Notes: generated from the sequence alone by a model not told the origin. A DNA stretch of 64,000 bases from Actinomycetota bacterium (GCA_020029595.1 JAIBJN010000005.1:1-64000), one strand, 5' to 3'; positions 54,680-64,000 are shown, counted from the stretch's first letter. Numbers and translations are program-made.

Positions 54680-55675
54680 ATGCAGGACGAGCACGGGATC
54701 CAGGCGGAGGGGCTCGCCCGCGAGTTCAAGGGCGGCATCCGCGCGGTCGACGGGATCGACCTCCAGGTCGCGCCGGGAGAGATCTACGGCTTCCTCGGAC
54801 CGAACGGTGCCGGAAAGTCGACCACAGTGCACATGCTGACGACGCTGCTGCCGCCGACGGCGGGAACCGCGCGCGTCGCCGGCTTCGACGTCGTCCGCGA
54901 GGGTGCCCAGGTGCGTGCGGCGATCGGCGCCGCGCTCCAGGAGGCCGCGCTCGACCCGCTTCTCACCGGCCGCGAGCACCTGCGGCTCCAGACCGCGCTC
55001 CACGGGATGGGAAAGGCGGAGCGGAAGCGCCGCGGCGAGGCGCTGCTCGAGCGCGTGGGCCTCACGCAGGCGGCCGACCGCAAGGTGCAGACCTACTCTG
55101 GAGGGATGAAGCGCCGCCTCGACCTCGCGCTCGCGCTCGTGCACGAGCCGAGCATCCTCTTCCTCGACGAGCCGACCACCGGGCTCGATCCGCAGAGCCG
55201 CAACGCCCTCTGGACGGAGGTCGCCCGGCTCGCGCGGGACGAGGGAGTCACCGTCTTCCTCACCACGCAGTACCTCGAGGAGGCCGACGTCCTCGCCGAC
55301 CGGGTCGGAATCATCGACCACGGGCGTCTCGTGGCCGAGGGCACGCCGGCGGCGCTGAAGGCGGAGATCGGGCGCCCGAGCGTGGAGGCGATTCCCGCCG
55401 ACCCGTCCGAGCGGGACGCGGTCGCGCGGACGCTCGAGCGCTTCGGCCGGCCCGTTCCCGGCTCTCCGAAGGGCGTCGCCGTCCGCCTCGACGGCGGCGA
55501 GGAGGCGCTCGCGGACGTCGTCCGGGCCCTCGATGCGGAGGGGCTCCACCTCGCGCACCTCCAGCTGCACGCGCCGACGCTCGACGACGTCTTTCTCGCC
55601 AAGACGGGCCGCTCCCTCGAGGGCGCCGGTGACGAGCTCGACACCGAGGCCGAGCCCGAGCCCGTGCCCGCGTGA
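54680..55675 (+). CDS. ABC-2 type exporter ATPase (DrrA-like)
   Basis: GFLGPNGAGKSTTVHMLTTLLPPTAGTARVAGFDV; TYSGGMKRRLDLALALVHEPSILFLDEPTTGLDPQSR. Confidence 0.93.
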   Translation: MQDEHGIQAEGLAREFKGGIRAVDGIDLQVAPGEIYGFLGPNGAGKSTTVHMLTTLLPPTAGTARVAGFDVVREGAQVRAAIGAALQEAALDPLLTGREHLRLQTALHGMGKAERKRRGEALLERVGLTQAADRKVQTYSGGMKRRLDLALALVHEPSILFLDEPTTGLDPQSRNALWTEVARLARDEGVTVFLTTQYLEEADVLADRVGIIDHGRLVAEGTPAALKAEIGRPSVEAIPADPSERDAVARTLERFGRPVPGSPKGVAVRLDGGEEALADVVRALDAEGLHLAHLQLHAPTLDDVFLAKTGRSLEGAGDELDTEAEPEPVPA

Positions 55676-56451
55676 CGAGACCCCTCCTCCTCCAGGTCGG
55701 ACACCTCGCCCGTCGCTCGGTGCTTCGGACGCTACGCCAGCCGTTGAACGTCGTCCCGTCGTTCGTCTTCCCCCTCATCCTGCTCGCGGTCAACGTGGGG
55801 GGCCTCGACACGGCCGCCCGCATCCCGGGCTTCCCCACGGATTCCTACCTCGACTTCGCGCTCGCCTTCACGTTCATGCAGGGCGCCCTCTTCGCCACGA
55901 CGAACGCAGGTACCGACCTCGCGCGCGACATCCAGACGGGCTTCCTCAACCGGCTCTCGCTCACCCCGATGCGCAGCGCGGCTCTCCTCCTCGGCCAGCT
56001 CGCCGGCGTCGTGGTGCTCGCGCTCATCCAGGCGACGCTCTACCTGACAGTCGGCCTCCTCGCGGGCGTGCGTCCCGAAAGCGGTGTCGTCGGTGTCTTT
56101 CTGATCGTCTTCCTGGGCGTCCTCATCGCCCTCGCGTTCGGCGCGATCGGGGCGTTCCTGGCGCTGCGGACGGGCTCCGGCGAGGCAATCCAGGCCCTCT
56201 TCCCCCTCTTCTTCGTCTTCCTCTTCATGTCCTCGATGAACCTGCCTCGGAACCTGATCGAGATCGAGTGGTTCCGTACCGTGGCGACGATCAACCCCGT
56301 TTCGTACCTGATCGAGGGCATCAGGAGCCTCATCATCACGGGCTGGGACGCCCAGGCGCTCGCGCTCGGGTTCGGTCTGGCCGTCGGGATCGGGGCGGTC
56401 GCGGTCGCTGCGGCCAGCGTCGCGCTTCGAGGGAGGCTCGCGCGGTCGTGA
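55672..56451 (+). CDS. ABC-2 permease
   Basis: Multi-TM; PLFFVFLFMSSMNLPRNLIEIEWFRTVATINPVSYLIEGIRSLIITGWD. Confidence 0.9.
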   Translation: MTRPLLLQVGHLARRSVLRTLRQPLNVVPSFVFPLILLAVNVGGLDTAARIPGFPTDSYLDFALAFTFMQGALFATTNAGTDLARDIQTGFLNRLSLTPMRSAALLLGQLAGVVVLALIQATLYLTVGLLAGVRPESGVVGVFLIVFLGVLIALAFGAIGAFLALRTGSGEAIQALFPLFFVFLFMSSMNLPRNLIEIEWFRTVATINPVSYLIEGIRSLIITGWDAQALALGFGLAVGIGAVAVAAASVALRGRLARS

Positions 56452-57218
56452 GAAGCTTCGTCTTCGTGGCCCTGGCCGTCGCCTGGCGCGGCGTTCACAA
56501 CGCCTTCACGAACCCGGCGATCCTCCTCCCCTCGCTCCTCTTCCCGCTCTTCTTCTTCACAGCGTTCGCCGGCGGCCTCTCGCGGGTCTCGGACGTGCCG
56601 GGCTTCGACTACCCGGCCGGCTACACGGCGTTTCAGTTCGTCTTCGTCTTCCTCCAGTCCGCGGCGTTCGGCGGCGTCTTCACCGGCTTCGCCATCGCCC
56701 GCGACTTCGAGAGCGGCTTCGCGCGCCGGCTTCTCCTCGCCGCCCCGCGGCGGACGGGGATCGTGGCCGGCTATGCGCTGGTCGCACTCGTCCGTTGGGC
56801 GGCGACGGCGTCGGTCGTGACCGTGGTTGCCCTGCTCGCCGGGATGGACGTGCTCGGAGATCCAGCCGAGCTTGCAGCCTTGGTCGTGCTCGGGCTTCTC
56901 GTCAACGTCGCAGCCGTCCTCTGGGCCGCCGGAGTCGCCATGCGCTTCCGCACGCTCCAGGCCGGTCCACTCATGCAGGTGCCGGTTTTCCTGACGCTCT
57001 TTCTCGCGCCCGTGTACGTACCGCTCGCACTCCTCGACGGGTGGATCCACGCGATCGCGACTGTCAACCCGGCGACCTTTCTGCTGGAGGCGGGGCGCGG
57101 CCTCGTCGCCGGCGAGCCGGTGGAGGTCGCCGCGGCGTTCGCCGTTGCCTTCGCGGCCGTCGCGCTCTTCACGGTCTGGGCGCTGCGCGGCCTCAAGAGC
57201 GCCGAGTCGGCGGGCTAG
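56448..57218 (+). CDS. ABC-2 permease
   Basis: Multi-TM; GFAIARDFESGFARRLLLAAPRRTGIVAGY; GTG overlaps previous stop. Confidence 0.88.
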   Translation: MRSFVFVALAVAWRGVHNAFTNPAILLPSLLFPLFFFTAFAGGLSRVSDVPGFDYPAGYTAFQFVFVFLQSAAFGGVFTGFAIARDFESGFARRLLLAAPRRTGIVAGYALVALVRWAATASVVTVVALLAGMDVLGDPAELAALVVLGLLVNVAAVLWAAGVAMRFRTLQAGPLMQVPVFLTLFLAPVYVPLALLDGWIHAIATVNPATFLLEAGRGLVAGEPVEVAAAFAVAFAAVALFTVWALRGLKSAESAG

Positions 57219-57856
57219 GCACCCCGGGCAAGCGGCCGGAGGCCGGCGTCCTCCAGGGCAGCCGCGACGAGCGAGTCGTATCGCTCCGCCGCCAGATCTC
57301 CGAACGGATCGGACGTGTGGCGCGCGAGCGTCGTGTACGGGAGCGAGAATGCGGCGCGCATCGCCAGCAGGCGGCGTCGCTCCCCTGTGAGGCCGCCGTT
57401 CGGGACGGCGAGGAGCCGGTCGACCGCGCTGAGCCTTCTGATCTGACGCAGGCGCGGCGGGACGTAGATCGCCAGCACGAGGAGCGCGGGGACGAGGAAG
57501 GTGGAGACGCCGAGGAGATTCGCGAGGTCGTTGACCGCCTCCTCGCCTTCACGGCCCAGGTCGGCGACGTTCCCGCCCGTCCCGGCGCCCGCTCCCGTGA
57601 ACGCGTCGGCCAGCTCGCCTCCGATCACCGGGATGCCGTCCACGGCGTCGGCGACCTGGCCGAAGCCTCCCTCGACGGCGTTGCCGGCGCCCGTCACGCC
57701 GCGGCCGAGCGCGCCCAGCTCTTGAACCGTGTCGTGCACCTTCAGCCCGAGCCAGGCGAGGAGGGCGAGGAGAGCCAGCACGACGAGATCGACGAGCAGC
57801 GTCCTCACGAAGGCGTCCCGCGCGTGCGGGTAGAAGCGGGTATGAGTCTGTTCCAT
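57215..57856 (-). CDS. Membrane protein of unknown function (two TM regions)
   Basis: TLLVDLVVLALLALLAWLGLKV; LLGVSTFLVPALLVLAIYVPPRL. Confidence 0.7.
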   Translation of the reverse strand: MEQTHTRFYPHARDAFVRTLLVDLVVLALLALLAWLGLKVHDTVQELGALGRGVTGAGNAVEGGFGQVADAVDGIPVIGGELADAFTGAGAGTGGNVADLGREGEEAVNDLANLLGVSTFLVPALLVLAIYVPPRLRQIRRLSAVDRLLAVPNGGLTGERRRLLAMRAAFSLPYTTLARHTSDPFGDLAAERYDSLVAAALEDAGLRPLARGA

Positions 57857-57880
57857 GTCAACCTCCTCAGCTGTCTTCTG

Positions 57881-58342
57881 CTACGACGGACGGCTCGGCG
57901 GCTCGGGGGCAAGCCCCTTGCGGCGAAGCTCCTCGAGGGCGTCCTCGCTCTTCTCGAGCCCGTCCAGGCCCATGCCGTGCAGGACCTCGGGCGTCTTCGA
58001 GAACTGGATGTCGGCGTACTCGACGACCTCGACCCGGTTGCCCCAGGGGTCCAGGAAGTCGAGCCCGCGGCCGGGCAGGATCTGCACGCCGGCTTCGGCG
58101 AGCGCGCGGCGCACCGCCTCCTTGTCGTCGACGACGAGCCCGAAGTGGCGATGCTCGTCGGGCGGCTGCGTTCGGCCCTCCGCGAGGGCGATGAACTGAT
58201 CGCCCATGTCGACGAACGCCATCCTGGGCGAGCGGCCTCGCAGCGTGAAGTCGAAGACCCGCGCGTAGAACGCCAGCGCCTCCTCGACGTCGCCGACCTC
58301 GAGGGCGACGTGGTTGAGCCCGACGAGGCGGGGGCGGCTCAC
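57881..58342 (-). CDS. VOC family protein
   Basis: LVGLNHVALEVGDVEEALAFYARVFDFTL; FLDPWGNRVEVVEYADIQF. Confidence 0.9.
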   Translation of the reverse strand: MSRPRLVGLNHVALEVGDVEEALAFYARVFDFTLRGRSPRMAFVDMGDQFIALAEGRTQPPDEHRHFGLVVDDKEAVRRALAEAGVQILPGRGLDFLDPWGNRVEVVEYADIQFSKTPEVLHGMGLDGLEKSEDALEELRRKGLAPEPPSRPS

Positions 58343-58498
58343 CGGGTTCGTCCGGCGCGGCCTGCGGGTAGCGTGGGAAGGGACATGCTCACCGCACGAG
58401 AACCTATCCGTTGAGCGCTTCGCAGCGCCCATGCCGGTTTTTGAGGATTTGATGAAAACGCTCGCGCCCTCGCCCGTGAAGGCCGATTAGCTCCTACA

Positions 58499-59377
58499 GT
58501 GGTTGAGTTGTCGACCATCGCCCGGATCGTCGTCGGCCTGCTCCTGCTCTGGGCCGCCGCCGCCAAGCTGCGCCGTCGGGAGGACCTGCCCGACTGGCTG
58601 ACGGCGTACGGCCTGCCCGCGCGGGTCGCCCGGCCGGCCGCGTGGGCGGTCACGGCGGCGGAGGCCGTCGTCGGGGTGCTGCTCCTCGGGGGGCTCGCGC
58701 TCCCCGCGAGCGCCTACGCGGCCGTCGCGCTCGGGGTCGCCTTCGTCGCCGCGCTCGCCCAGGCACGTCTCCGCGGTGTCGAGCGGCTCCGCTGCGGATG
58801 CTTCGGCGCCTCGGAGGGACGAACGACGCACCTCCTCCTCCGCGCCGCCGGCTTTACGGCTCTGGCGGTGCTCGCCGCCTTCGGGGGCGGGCTCGAGGTC
58901 TCGGCTTCGGCCGACACCGTGATGCTCGTTGCGCTCACTGTCCTGACCGTCGCGGTCGTCCTCCTTGGGCTGCTCGTGCTCGCGCTCTACCGCCAGGTCG
59001 GCGTTCTCACCCTTCGACTCGGCCCGCGCGTGCCGTTCGAGCTCGCCGAGGAAGGGCCGGAGGTCGGCGCCCGCGCGCCGGCGCTCGACGGCCTTCGGGG
59101 TCGGCGCGCGGAGGTCGTCTTCTTCTTCTCCGCGACCTGCCGGCTCTGCCGGGCGCTCGGCCCTGGGGTCGCAGCGCTCGCGCGCCAGGGGCTCGCCGTC
59201 CGCGTGGTCGAGGAGGAGCAGGACGAGGACGCCTTCAAGCGCTGGAACGTGCCGGGGACGCCGTTCGTCGTGCACCTCATCGACGGTGTCGTGGCCGCAA
59301 AGGGAACCGTGAACACGCTCGAGGAGCTCGAGACCCTCCTCGAGGCCGGCAGGGCGAGAATCCATGCCGCGGCCTAG
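58499..59377 (+). CDS. MauE/DoxX-like membrane domain fused to thioredoxin-fold (MauD/TlpA-like) domain
   Basis: LLWAAAAKLRRREDLPDWLTAYGLP; RLRCGCFG; VFFFSATCRLCRALGPGVAAL (CxxC). Confidence 0.78.
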   Translation: MVELSTIARIVVGLLLLWAAAAKLRRREDLPDWLTAYGLPARVARPAAWAVTAAEAVVGVLLLGGLALPASAYAAVALGVAFVAALAQARLRGVERLRCGCFGASEGRTTHLLLRAAGFTALAVLAAFGGGLEVSASADTVMLVALTVLTVAVVLLGLLVLALYRQVGVLTLRLGPRVPFELAEEGPEVGARAPALDGLRGRRAEVVFFFSATCRLCRALGPGVAALARQGLAVRVVEEEQDEDAFKRWNVPGTPFVVHLIDGVVAAKGTVNTLEELETLLEAGRARIHAAA

Positions 59378-59416
59378 GACGCGATTCGAAATGACGCCTC
59401 GGCACAGGGCTTCGTT

Positions 59417-60034
59417 TTGAACCGGGTTCTTAGTCGGGAGAGCTCCACGCTCGACCGCTCGGCGGAGCGTCTCTCGGCGAGGCTGGCCGAGTCGACGACG
59501 CGCCGCTCGTTCCTCGGACGTCTCGGCGCGGCGGCGCTGGCGGTCGCGGGCGGCTCGGCGGTGGCCGCCGCCGTGAAGCCCGACGAGGCCGACGCCTTCC
59601 ACTTCTGCGGGCACATCTGGACAACCGGCTCGTGCCCGAGCCCGTATCCGCCGCTCTCGCGCATCGACCGTAAGGGCTACCCGCTCCATCCCCAGAGCGG
59701 GAAGCCGATCGACAACCTCGGCCGCGTCGTCGACTCGGCCGGCTACGCGCTCGACGGGAGCAAAGACCGCCTGCGAGGGCCCGACGGGAACGTGTTGCCC
59801 CCCGCGCCGCGGACCCGCGTCTGCGAGGACTGGACACGCGAGGTCAAGGGCCTCAACGACCTCCGGATCCAGGGGTCCTGGTTCCGCTGCTGCGGGGGGC
59901 AGATCCGGAAGCTCGTGGACTGCTGCTCCTTCAGCCGCCGGCGGATCAACGGCGACGCCTCGCTCGTCGGCTATTGCTGGGGCGGCCGTCGCGTCTACTG
60001 CGTCATGTACTACGACTCGGGGCTGCCGTGCTGA
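59417..60034 (+). CDS. Methylamine dehydrogenase light-chain-like (MauA-like) TAT-exported Cys-rich protein
   Basis: TAT motif TTRRSFLGRLGAAAL; CEDWTREVKGLNDLRIQGSWFRCCGGQIRKLVDCCSFSRRRINGDASLVGYCWGGRRVYCVMYYDSGLPC. Confidence 0.7.
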   Translation: MNRVLSRESSTLDRSAERLSARLAESTTRRSFLGRLGAAALAVAGGSAVAAAVKPDEADAFHFCGHIWTTGSCPSPYPPLSRIDRKGYPLHPQSGKPIDNLGRVVDSAGYALDGSKDRLRGPDGNVLPPAPRTRVCEDWTREVKGLNDLRIQGSWFRCCGGQIRKLVDCCSFSRRRINGDASLVGYCWGGRRVYCVMYYDSGLPC

Positions 60035-61410
60035 TCGAGGTGGGGGTCGCGTTAGCCGCACTCGTCGCGGGGATCTCGGGCGCCTGGTCTCCCTGAGGCC
60101 TCTCCATGCTGGAGACCTTCACTCCCGCCGTGTGCGGGAGCCGCCAGCGTCAGATCCTCGCCCAGGCCGTCTTCGCCGTGGCGGCCCTTGCGACCTCTGC
60201 GGCGCTCGGGCTGGTCCTCGGGCTCGCGGGCGGGGCCCTCGGCGCGCGCCATGCCGTCCTCGCCGCAGCCGCGCTCGCGCTCCTTGCGGCGGCGCGGGAG
60301 GCCGGTCTCGTCCCCCTGCCGCTTCCGCAGGCACGTCGCCAGGTGCCGGAGCGCTGGCGCTTCGAGTTGCCGCTCCCGCTGTGGGCGACCGGATATGGCG
60401 CCGGGCTCGGCGCGGGCCTCTTCACCTACCAGCCGGTCTCGACCTTCTGGGTGGCGTGCGCGGGTGCCCTCGCCCTCGGCCGGCCCGTGCCCGCTGCCCT
60501 GTGCCTCTCGCTCTACGGCGCCGGTCGCGCCGCCATGGTGGTCTGGCCACGCCGCCGCTCCGGCGATACCACGGCGGCCGTCGAGCGGCTGGCCGAGCGG
60601 CGGGGAACGCTCCTGCGGGCGAACGCCGTCGCGCTCTTGGCTTGCGGGATCCTGCTCGCGGTCGCGCCGGCTGCGGGCGGGGCGACGCTCGTGGTGCAGG
60701 ATGCCTACGACCCGAGCTTCAGCGACGACGTGCTCGCCTTCGCGACGGTCGACGAGCGGGTCGTCGTCAGACCGCTCGGAGGGGGGCCGGACGTCGTCTA
60801 TCCCAACGCCTCGCAGCCGAGCCTCCAGGGTGAGTACCTCGCGTACGTGGACGCCGGGGGGATCCGCGTCGTACGCTGGGCGACCGGGGAGGAGGTGGGG
60901 CGCGTCGACAACCCGACGGCCTCGCACCCCGCCCTCGAGTGGCCCCTGGTCGCGTTCGTTCGCCGCGACCCGTCGTACAGGCGCCTCGTCGTCCGTAACC
61001 TCGAGACCGGGGGGTACGTCATTCACGTCTCCGTCAAGCCCGGCTTCGACCTCGGTCGTCCCTCGCTGCGCGGAGGGCGGCTCGCGTGGCACGTGGCCTC
61101 TCGCAAGCAGTCGCGGATCGTGCTGAAGACGCTCGCGACGGGCGCCAGGCGAGTCGTCGCCAGGAGCAGCATCGCGCTGCTCGAGAACCCGGCGGTCATC
61201 GGCCCCCGCATCGCCTGGGTCGAGGGGCGGTCGGGTGTGAGCCATCTCCGGCTCGGCTGGGTGCAGGCGGGCAGGAAGCGCACCACGGTCGAGTCGATGC
61301 GCACGCGGCTGCGTGCGTACTGGACGACGAGCGCGGGCGCGGGCGTCGTCTACTCGACGCGCTGGACGCTCTCCTCAGGCGCCTCCGCGATCTACCGGAC
61401 GAACTTCTGA
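60028..61410 (+). CDS. CcdA/DsbD-like N-terminal membrane region plus TolB-like propeller; in-frame UGA at codon 23 (60094-60096) at the expected Cys
   Basis: VLIEVGVALAALVAGISGAWSP[UGA]GLSMLETFTPAVC...; downstream ORF 60106-61410 uninterrupted. Confidence 0.65.
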
Positions 61411-61540
61411 AAGGGGATTCAGGCCCCGGAACCCACACTCCCTCGTTTGAGGGAATGCAATTGGCCTGAGTGCCCGTATAGTCCGGTCTGCAAGGGGCGA
61501 ACCATCGCCCATCGGGTAGAGGTACCAACAGGGAGAGAAT

Positions 61541-63001
61541 TTGCGGCGGCCCAGTCTTTCCACGCGCTTTGTCGTGCTGTCGATCACGGCTGCGTTCGTG
61601 CTGGCGTTCGCTGGTCCCGCGGCGGCCGAACGGTATGTCGTCGTGTACAAGGAGCACAGCTTCGGGGTGTGGGCGGCCAAGTGGGACGTCAAGCGGGCGG
61701 GAGGGTCTCTCGTCGCCTCCTATCCGCAGATCGACGTCGTCGTCGCCGAGTCGACCGCCCCCGACTTCGCCGCCGAGATGGACCGGAACCGGGCCGTGCA
61801 GGGCGTCGCTCCCGTCGGGAGCGTCGTCGCCACCGCCTCCGGGTTCGGCTGGGACGGCGGCCCGCCAGGGCTCCCGAACGAGCCGGCGACCGACGACGAC
61901 ACGTTCTCGCCCCTCCAGTGGTGGTCGAAGCGCATCAAGGCCCCCGACGCGCACGAGATCACCGGCGGGAGTCCCGAGGTCGTCGTGGGCGTGATCGACA
62001 CAGGCGTCGACGCGACGCACCCCGACCTCGAGCCCAACATCGACGCCTCGCGGAGCGTCGCCTGCGTGGGCGGCGCCCCAAACCAGGATCCAGCAGCGTG
62101 GAACGACGATTCCGGACACGGCTCGAACGTGGCCGGCGTGATCGCCTCCCCGGCGAACGGCATCGGGATCGTTGGCATCGCGCCGAACGTCAAGCTCGCG
62201 ATCATCAAGGCGAGCGTTCGCTCCGGCACGGTCGACATCTTCCTCGCCGACGCGGTCATCTGCTCCCTGATGTGGGCGGCGGACCACGGTGTCGATGTCG
62301 CCAATAACAGCTACTCGGTCGACAGCGCGATCATGGGCGGCACGACGAGCTTCTGCCGAAACGACGACTCGCAGCGGACGATCATCCAGGCTGTGAGGCG
62401 CGCGGTCGGCTACGCGAGGAGGCGGGACGTCTCGATGGTCGCCTCGGCGGGGAACAACGGACTCGACATGTCGAGCCCGGCCTTCGACGGCTGCAGCCGT
62501 CTGCCGAGCGACCTCCCCGGGGTGCTCACGGTCTCCTCGATCGGCCTGAACGACATGCTCGCCGCGGGACCCCCCTCGAATTACGGGCTCGGTTACGTCG
62601 ACCTGACGGCGCCCGGCGGAGACTTCCTCCAGGGCGTCCCGCCGTCTGGGCTCGTCCTCGGCCCGTGGCCGGCCGCGTTCCAGGTGCCCCGCCTCCTCTG
62701 CGACCCGTGCGGGGGACCTGATGCCGCGTACTACCGCTTCTTCGCAGGAACGTCCCAGGCGGCCGCGCAGGTGAGCGGCGTCGCGGCGCTCGTTGTCAGC
62801 AAGTTCGGCAAGGAGCGTCGCTGGTGGAGCGGGAGGATGGACCCGGACCGCGTGTCCCTCATCCTGCGCCAGACCGCCGACCCGCTTCCCTGCCCGGCCG
62901 CCGATCCCCGCTGTGTCACCGAGGGCAACCGGACGAGCTTCTACGGCAAGGGCCTCGTCAACGCGCTTCACGCGGTCACGCGCGACAAGCGAGACCCGTA
63001 G
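61541..63001 (+). CDS. Secreted subtilisin-like (S8) serine protease
   Basis: VVVGVIDTGVDATHPDL, DDSGHGSNVAGVI, VASAGNNG, FFAGTSQAAAQVSGVAAL; TTG start. Confidence 0.9.
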   Translation: MRRPSLSTRFVVLSITAAFVLAFAGPAAAERYVVVYKEHSFGVWAAKWDVKRAGGSLVASYPQIDVVVAESTAPDFAAEMDRNRAVQGVAPVGSVVATASGFGWDGGPPGLPNEPATDDDTFSPLQWWSKRIKAPDAHEITGGSPEVVVGVIDTGVDATHPDLEPNIDASRSVACVGGAPNQDPAAWNDDSGHGSNVAGVIASPANGIGIVGIAPNVKLAIIKASVRSGTVDIFLADAVICSLMWAADHGVDVANNSYSVDSAIMGGTTSFCRNDDSQRTIIQAVRRAVGYARRRDVSMVASAGNNGLDMSSPAFDGCSRLPSDLPGVLTVSSIGLNDMLAAGPPSNYGLGYVDLTAPGGDFLQGVPPSGLVLGPWPAAFQVPRLLCDPCGGPDAAYYRFFAGTSQAAAQVSGVAALVVSKFGKERRWWSGRMDPDRVSLILRQTADPLPCPAADPRCVTEGNRTSFYGKGLVNALHAVTRDKRDP

Positions 63002-63042
63002 ACCGTCCAGGCGCCGTCGCTAGACTCGGGTCGGTGTCAAGC

Positions 63043-63274
63043 TGCGATTACGGACCGGCGTCGATGACCGACTCGCCGGTTAGGCTCGGAGCCGGCGGCG
63101 GGCTGACCCTTAGACTCGCTGTCGGCCTTTGTGGCCTGACCTGCACGGGTTTTGTCGCCCGCCGCCGTCCGAGGAGCGCCCGCGTGACCTGATAGGAGCA
63201 TGGCAAGACGCCCCCACCGAGGCGTGTCCGCTGGCGGTCCGCCCTCCAGCAGTCGCGTCTGAAAGGGGACGGAG
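63043..63274 (+). ncRNA. Candidate IS110 left-end noncoding region (possible bridge RNA)
   Basis: ~230-nt gap directly 5' of an IS110 transposase containing GACCTGATAGGAGCATGGCAAGACGCCCCCACCGAGGCG; position matches bridge-RNA location known for IS110-group elements. Confidence 0.35.
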
Positions 63275-64000
63275 ATGATGGTAATCGGGATCGATCCGCA
63301 CAAGCAGACCCACACGGCCGCCGCCGTCGAGCGAGCGACAGGCGAGCTTCGCGGCGAGCGTACGGTGAAGGCTCGCGCGCAGGGCCATGAGCAGCTTCTC
63401 GTGTGGGCGCGCGCGCTCGACGGCGAGCGGCTCTTCGCGCTCGAGGACTGCCGCCACGTCTCCGGCTCGCTCGAGCGCTTCCTGCTCGCTCGCGGCGAGC
63501 GGGTGGTGCGCGTCCCGCCCAGGCTCATGGGCGAGGCGCGCAAGGGTGGCCGCAGCGTGGGCAAGTCGGACGCGATCGATGCGCTCGCGGTCGCCCGCGC
63601 CGCCCTGCGCGAGCCGGGCCTGCCGGCCGCCTTCCTGGCCGGCTCCGAGCGGGAGATCAGGCTCCTGCACGACCACCGCGCCGATCTCGTCGCCGAGCGA
63701 ACACGCATCCAGAACCGGCTGCGCTGGCACCTGCACGACCTCGACCCCGAGCACGAGATCCCCGCCGGGGCGCTCGACCGGCGCCTCTGGCTCGACCGGA
63801 TCGGCCGCCGCCTCGCCCGCCTCGCGCAGACGGCCCAGGTGCGGATCAGCCGCGGGCTCGTCGGACGCTGCCGCGAGCTCTCGCGCCGGATCACCGAGCT
63901 TGAGCGGGAGCTGGAGGCGCTCGTGGCGGCGGAGGCCGGCGAGCTGCTCGAGCTCGTCGGCTGCGGCCCCCTCACGGCCGCCCAGCTCGTGGGCGAGGTC
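63275..64000 (+). mobile_element. IS110-family transposase (DEDD), 3' end outside window
   Basis: MMVIGIDPHKQTHTAAAVERATGEL; ALEDCRHVSGSLERFLLARGERVVRVPPRL; GRSVGKSDAIDALAVARAAL; LLELVGCGPLTAAQLVGEV. Confidence 0.92.

Overview
High-GC, densely coded actinobacterial-type chromosome segment; the gene content resembles Thermoleophilia/Solirubrobacterales, which is inference only. Left to right it carries: a Tad/T2SS-like cluster (broken cpaF, VWA-TadB fusion, tadC, coiled-coil protein); a damaged RTX gene; a large NAD-glutamate dehydrogenase; a two-component system followed by two acidic secreted proteins; a cell-surface glycan cluster (glycosyltransferases, polysaccharide deacetylase); an LTD/collagen-like protein; two ECF sigma factors with SnoaL-like tails; a rearranged KdpD-like kinase; a translationally coupled SIR2 + nSTAND/14-WD40 two-gene module, which is the best defence/signalling candidate; MMPL and MFS exporters; a DinB gene whose start codon lies inside an SOS-box-like palindrome; a methyltransferase abutting a tRNA-Asp 3' half; an ABC exporter; a VWA-RTX protein behind a strong promoter and a ~340-nt leader; three tRNAs; an SARP-BNR-HHH-Cys-rich cluster; MarR-controlled YceI/ABC loci; a methylamine-dehydrogenase-like redox cluster with an in-frame UGA exactly at the expected redox Cys of a CcdA-like protein; a subtilisin; and an IS110 transposase running off the right edge. 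A recurring oddity is the number of genes that stop or start abruptly at junctions or carry single indels (cpaF, RTX, KdpD-like HK, Vps62-like, SLC13 remnant, VOC remnant, MFS/QOR, methyltransferase/tRNA-Asp, tRNA-Glu/tRNA-Lys). This suggests either real deletions or assembly/base-call artefacts. All functional calls come from motif recognition by eye; no database search was run.
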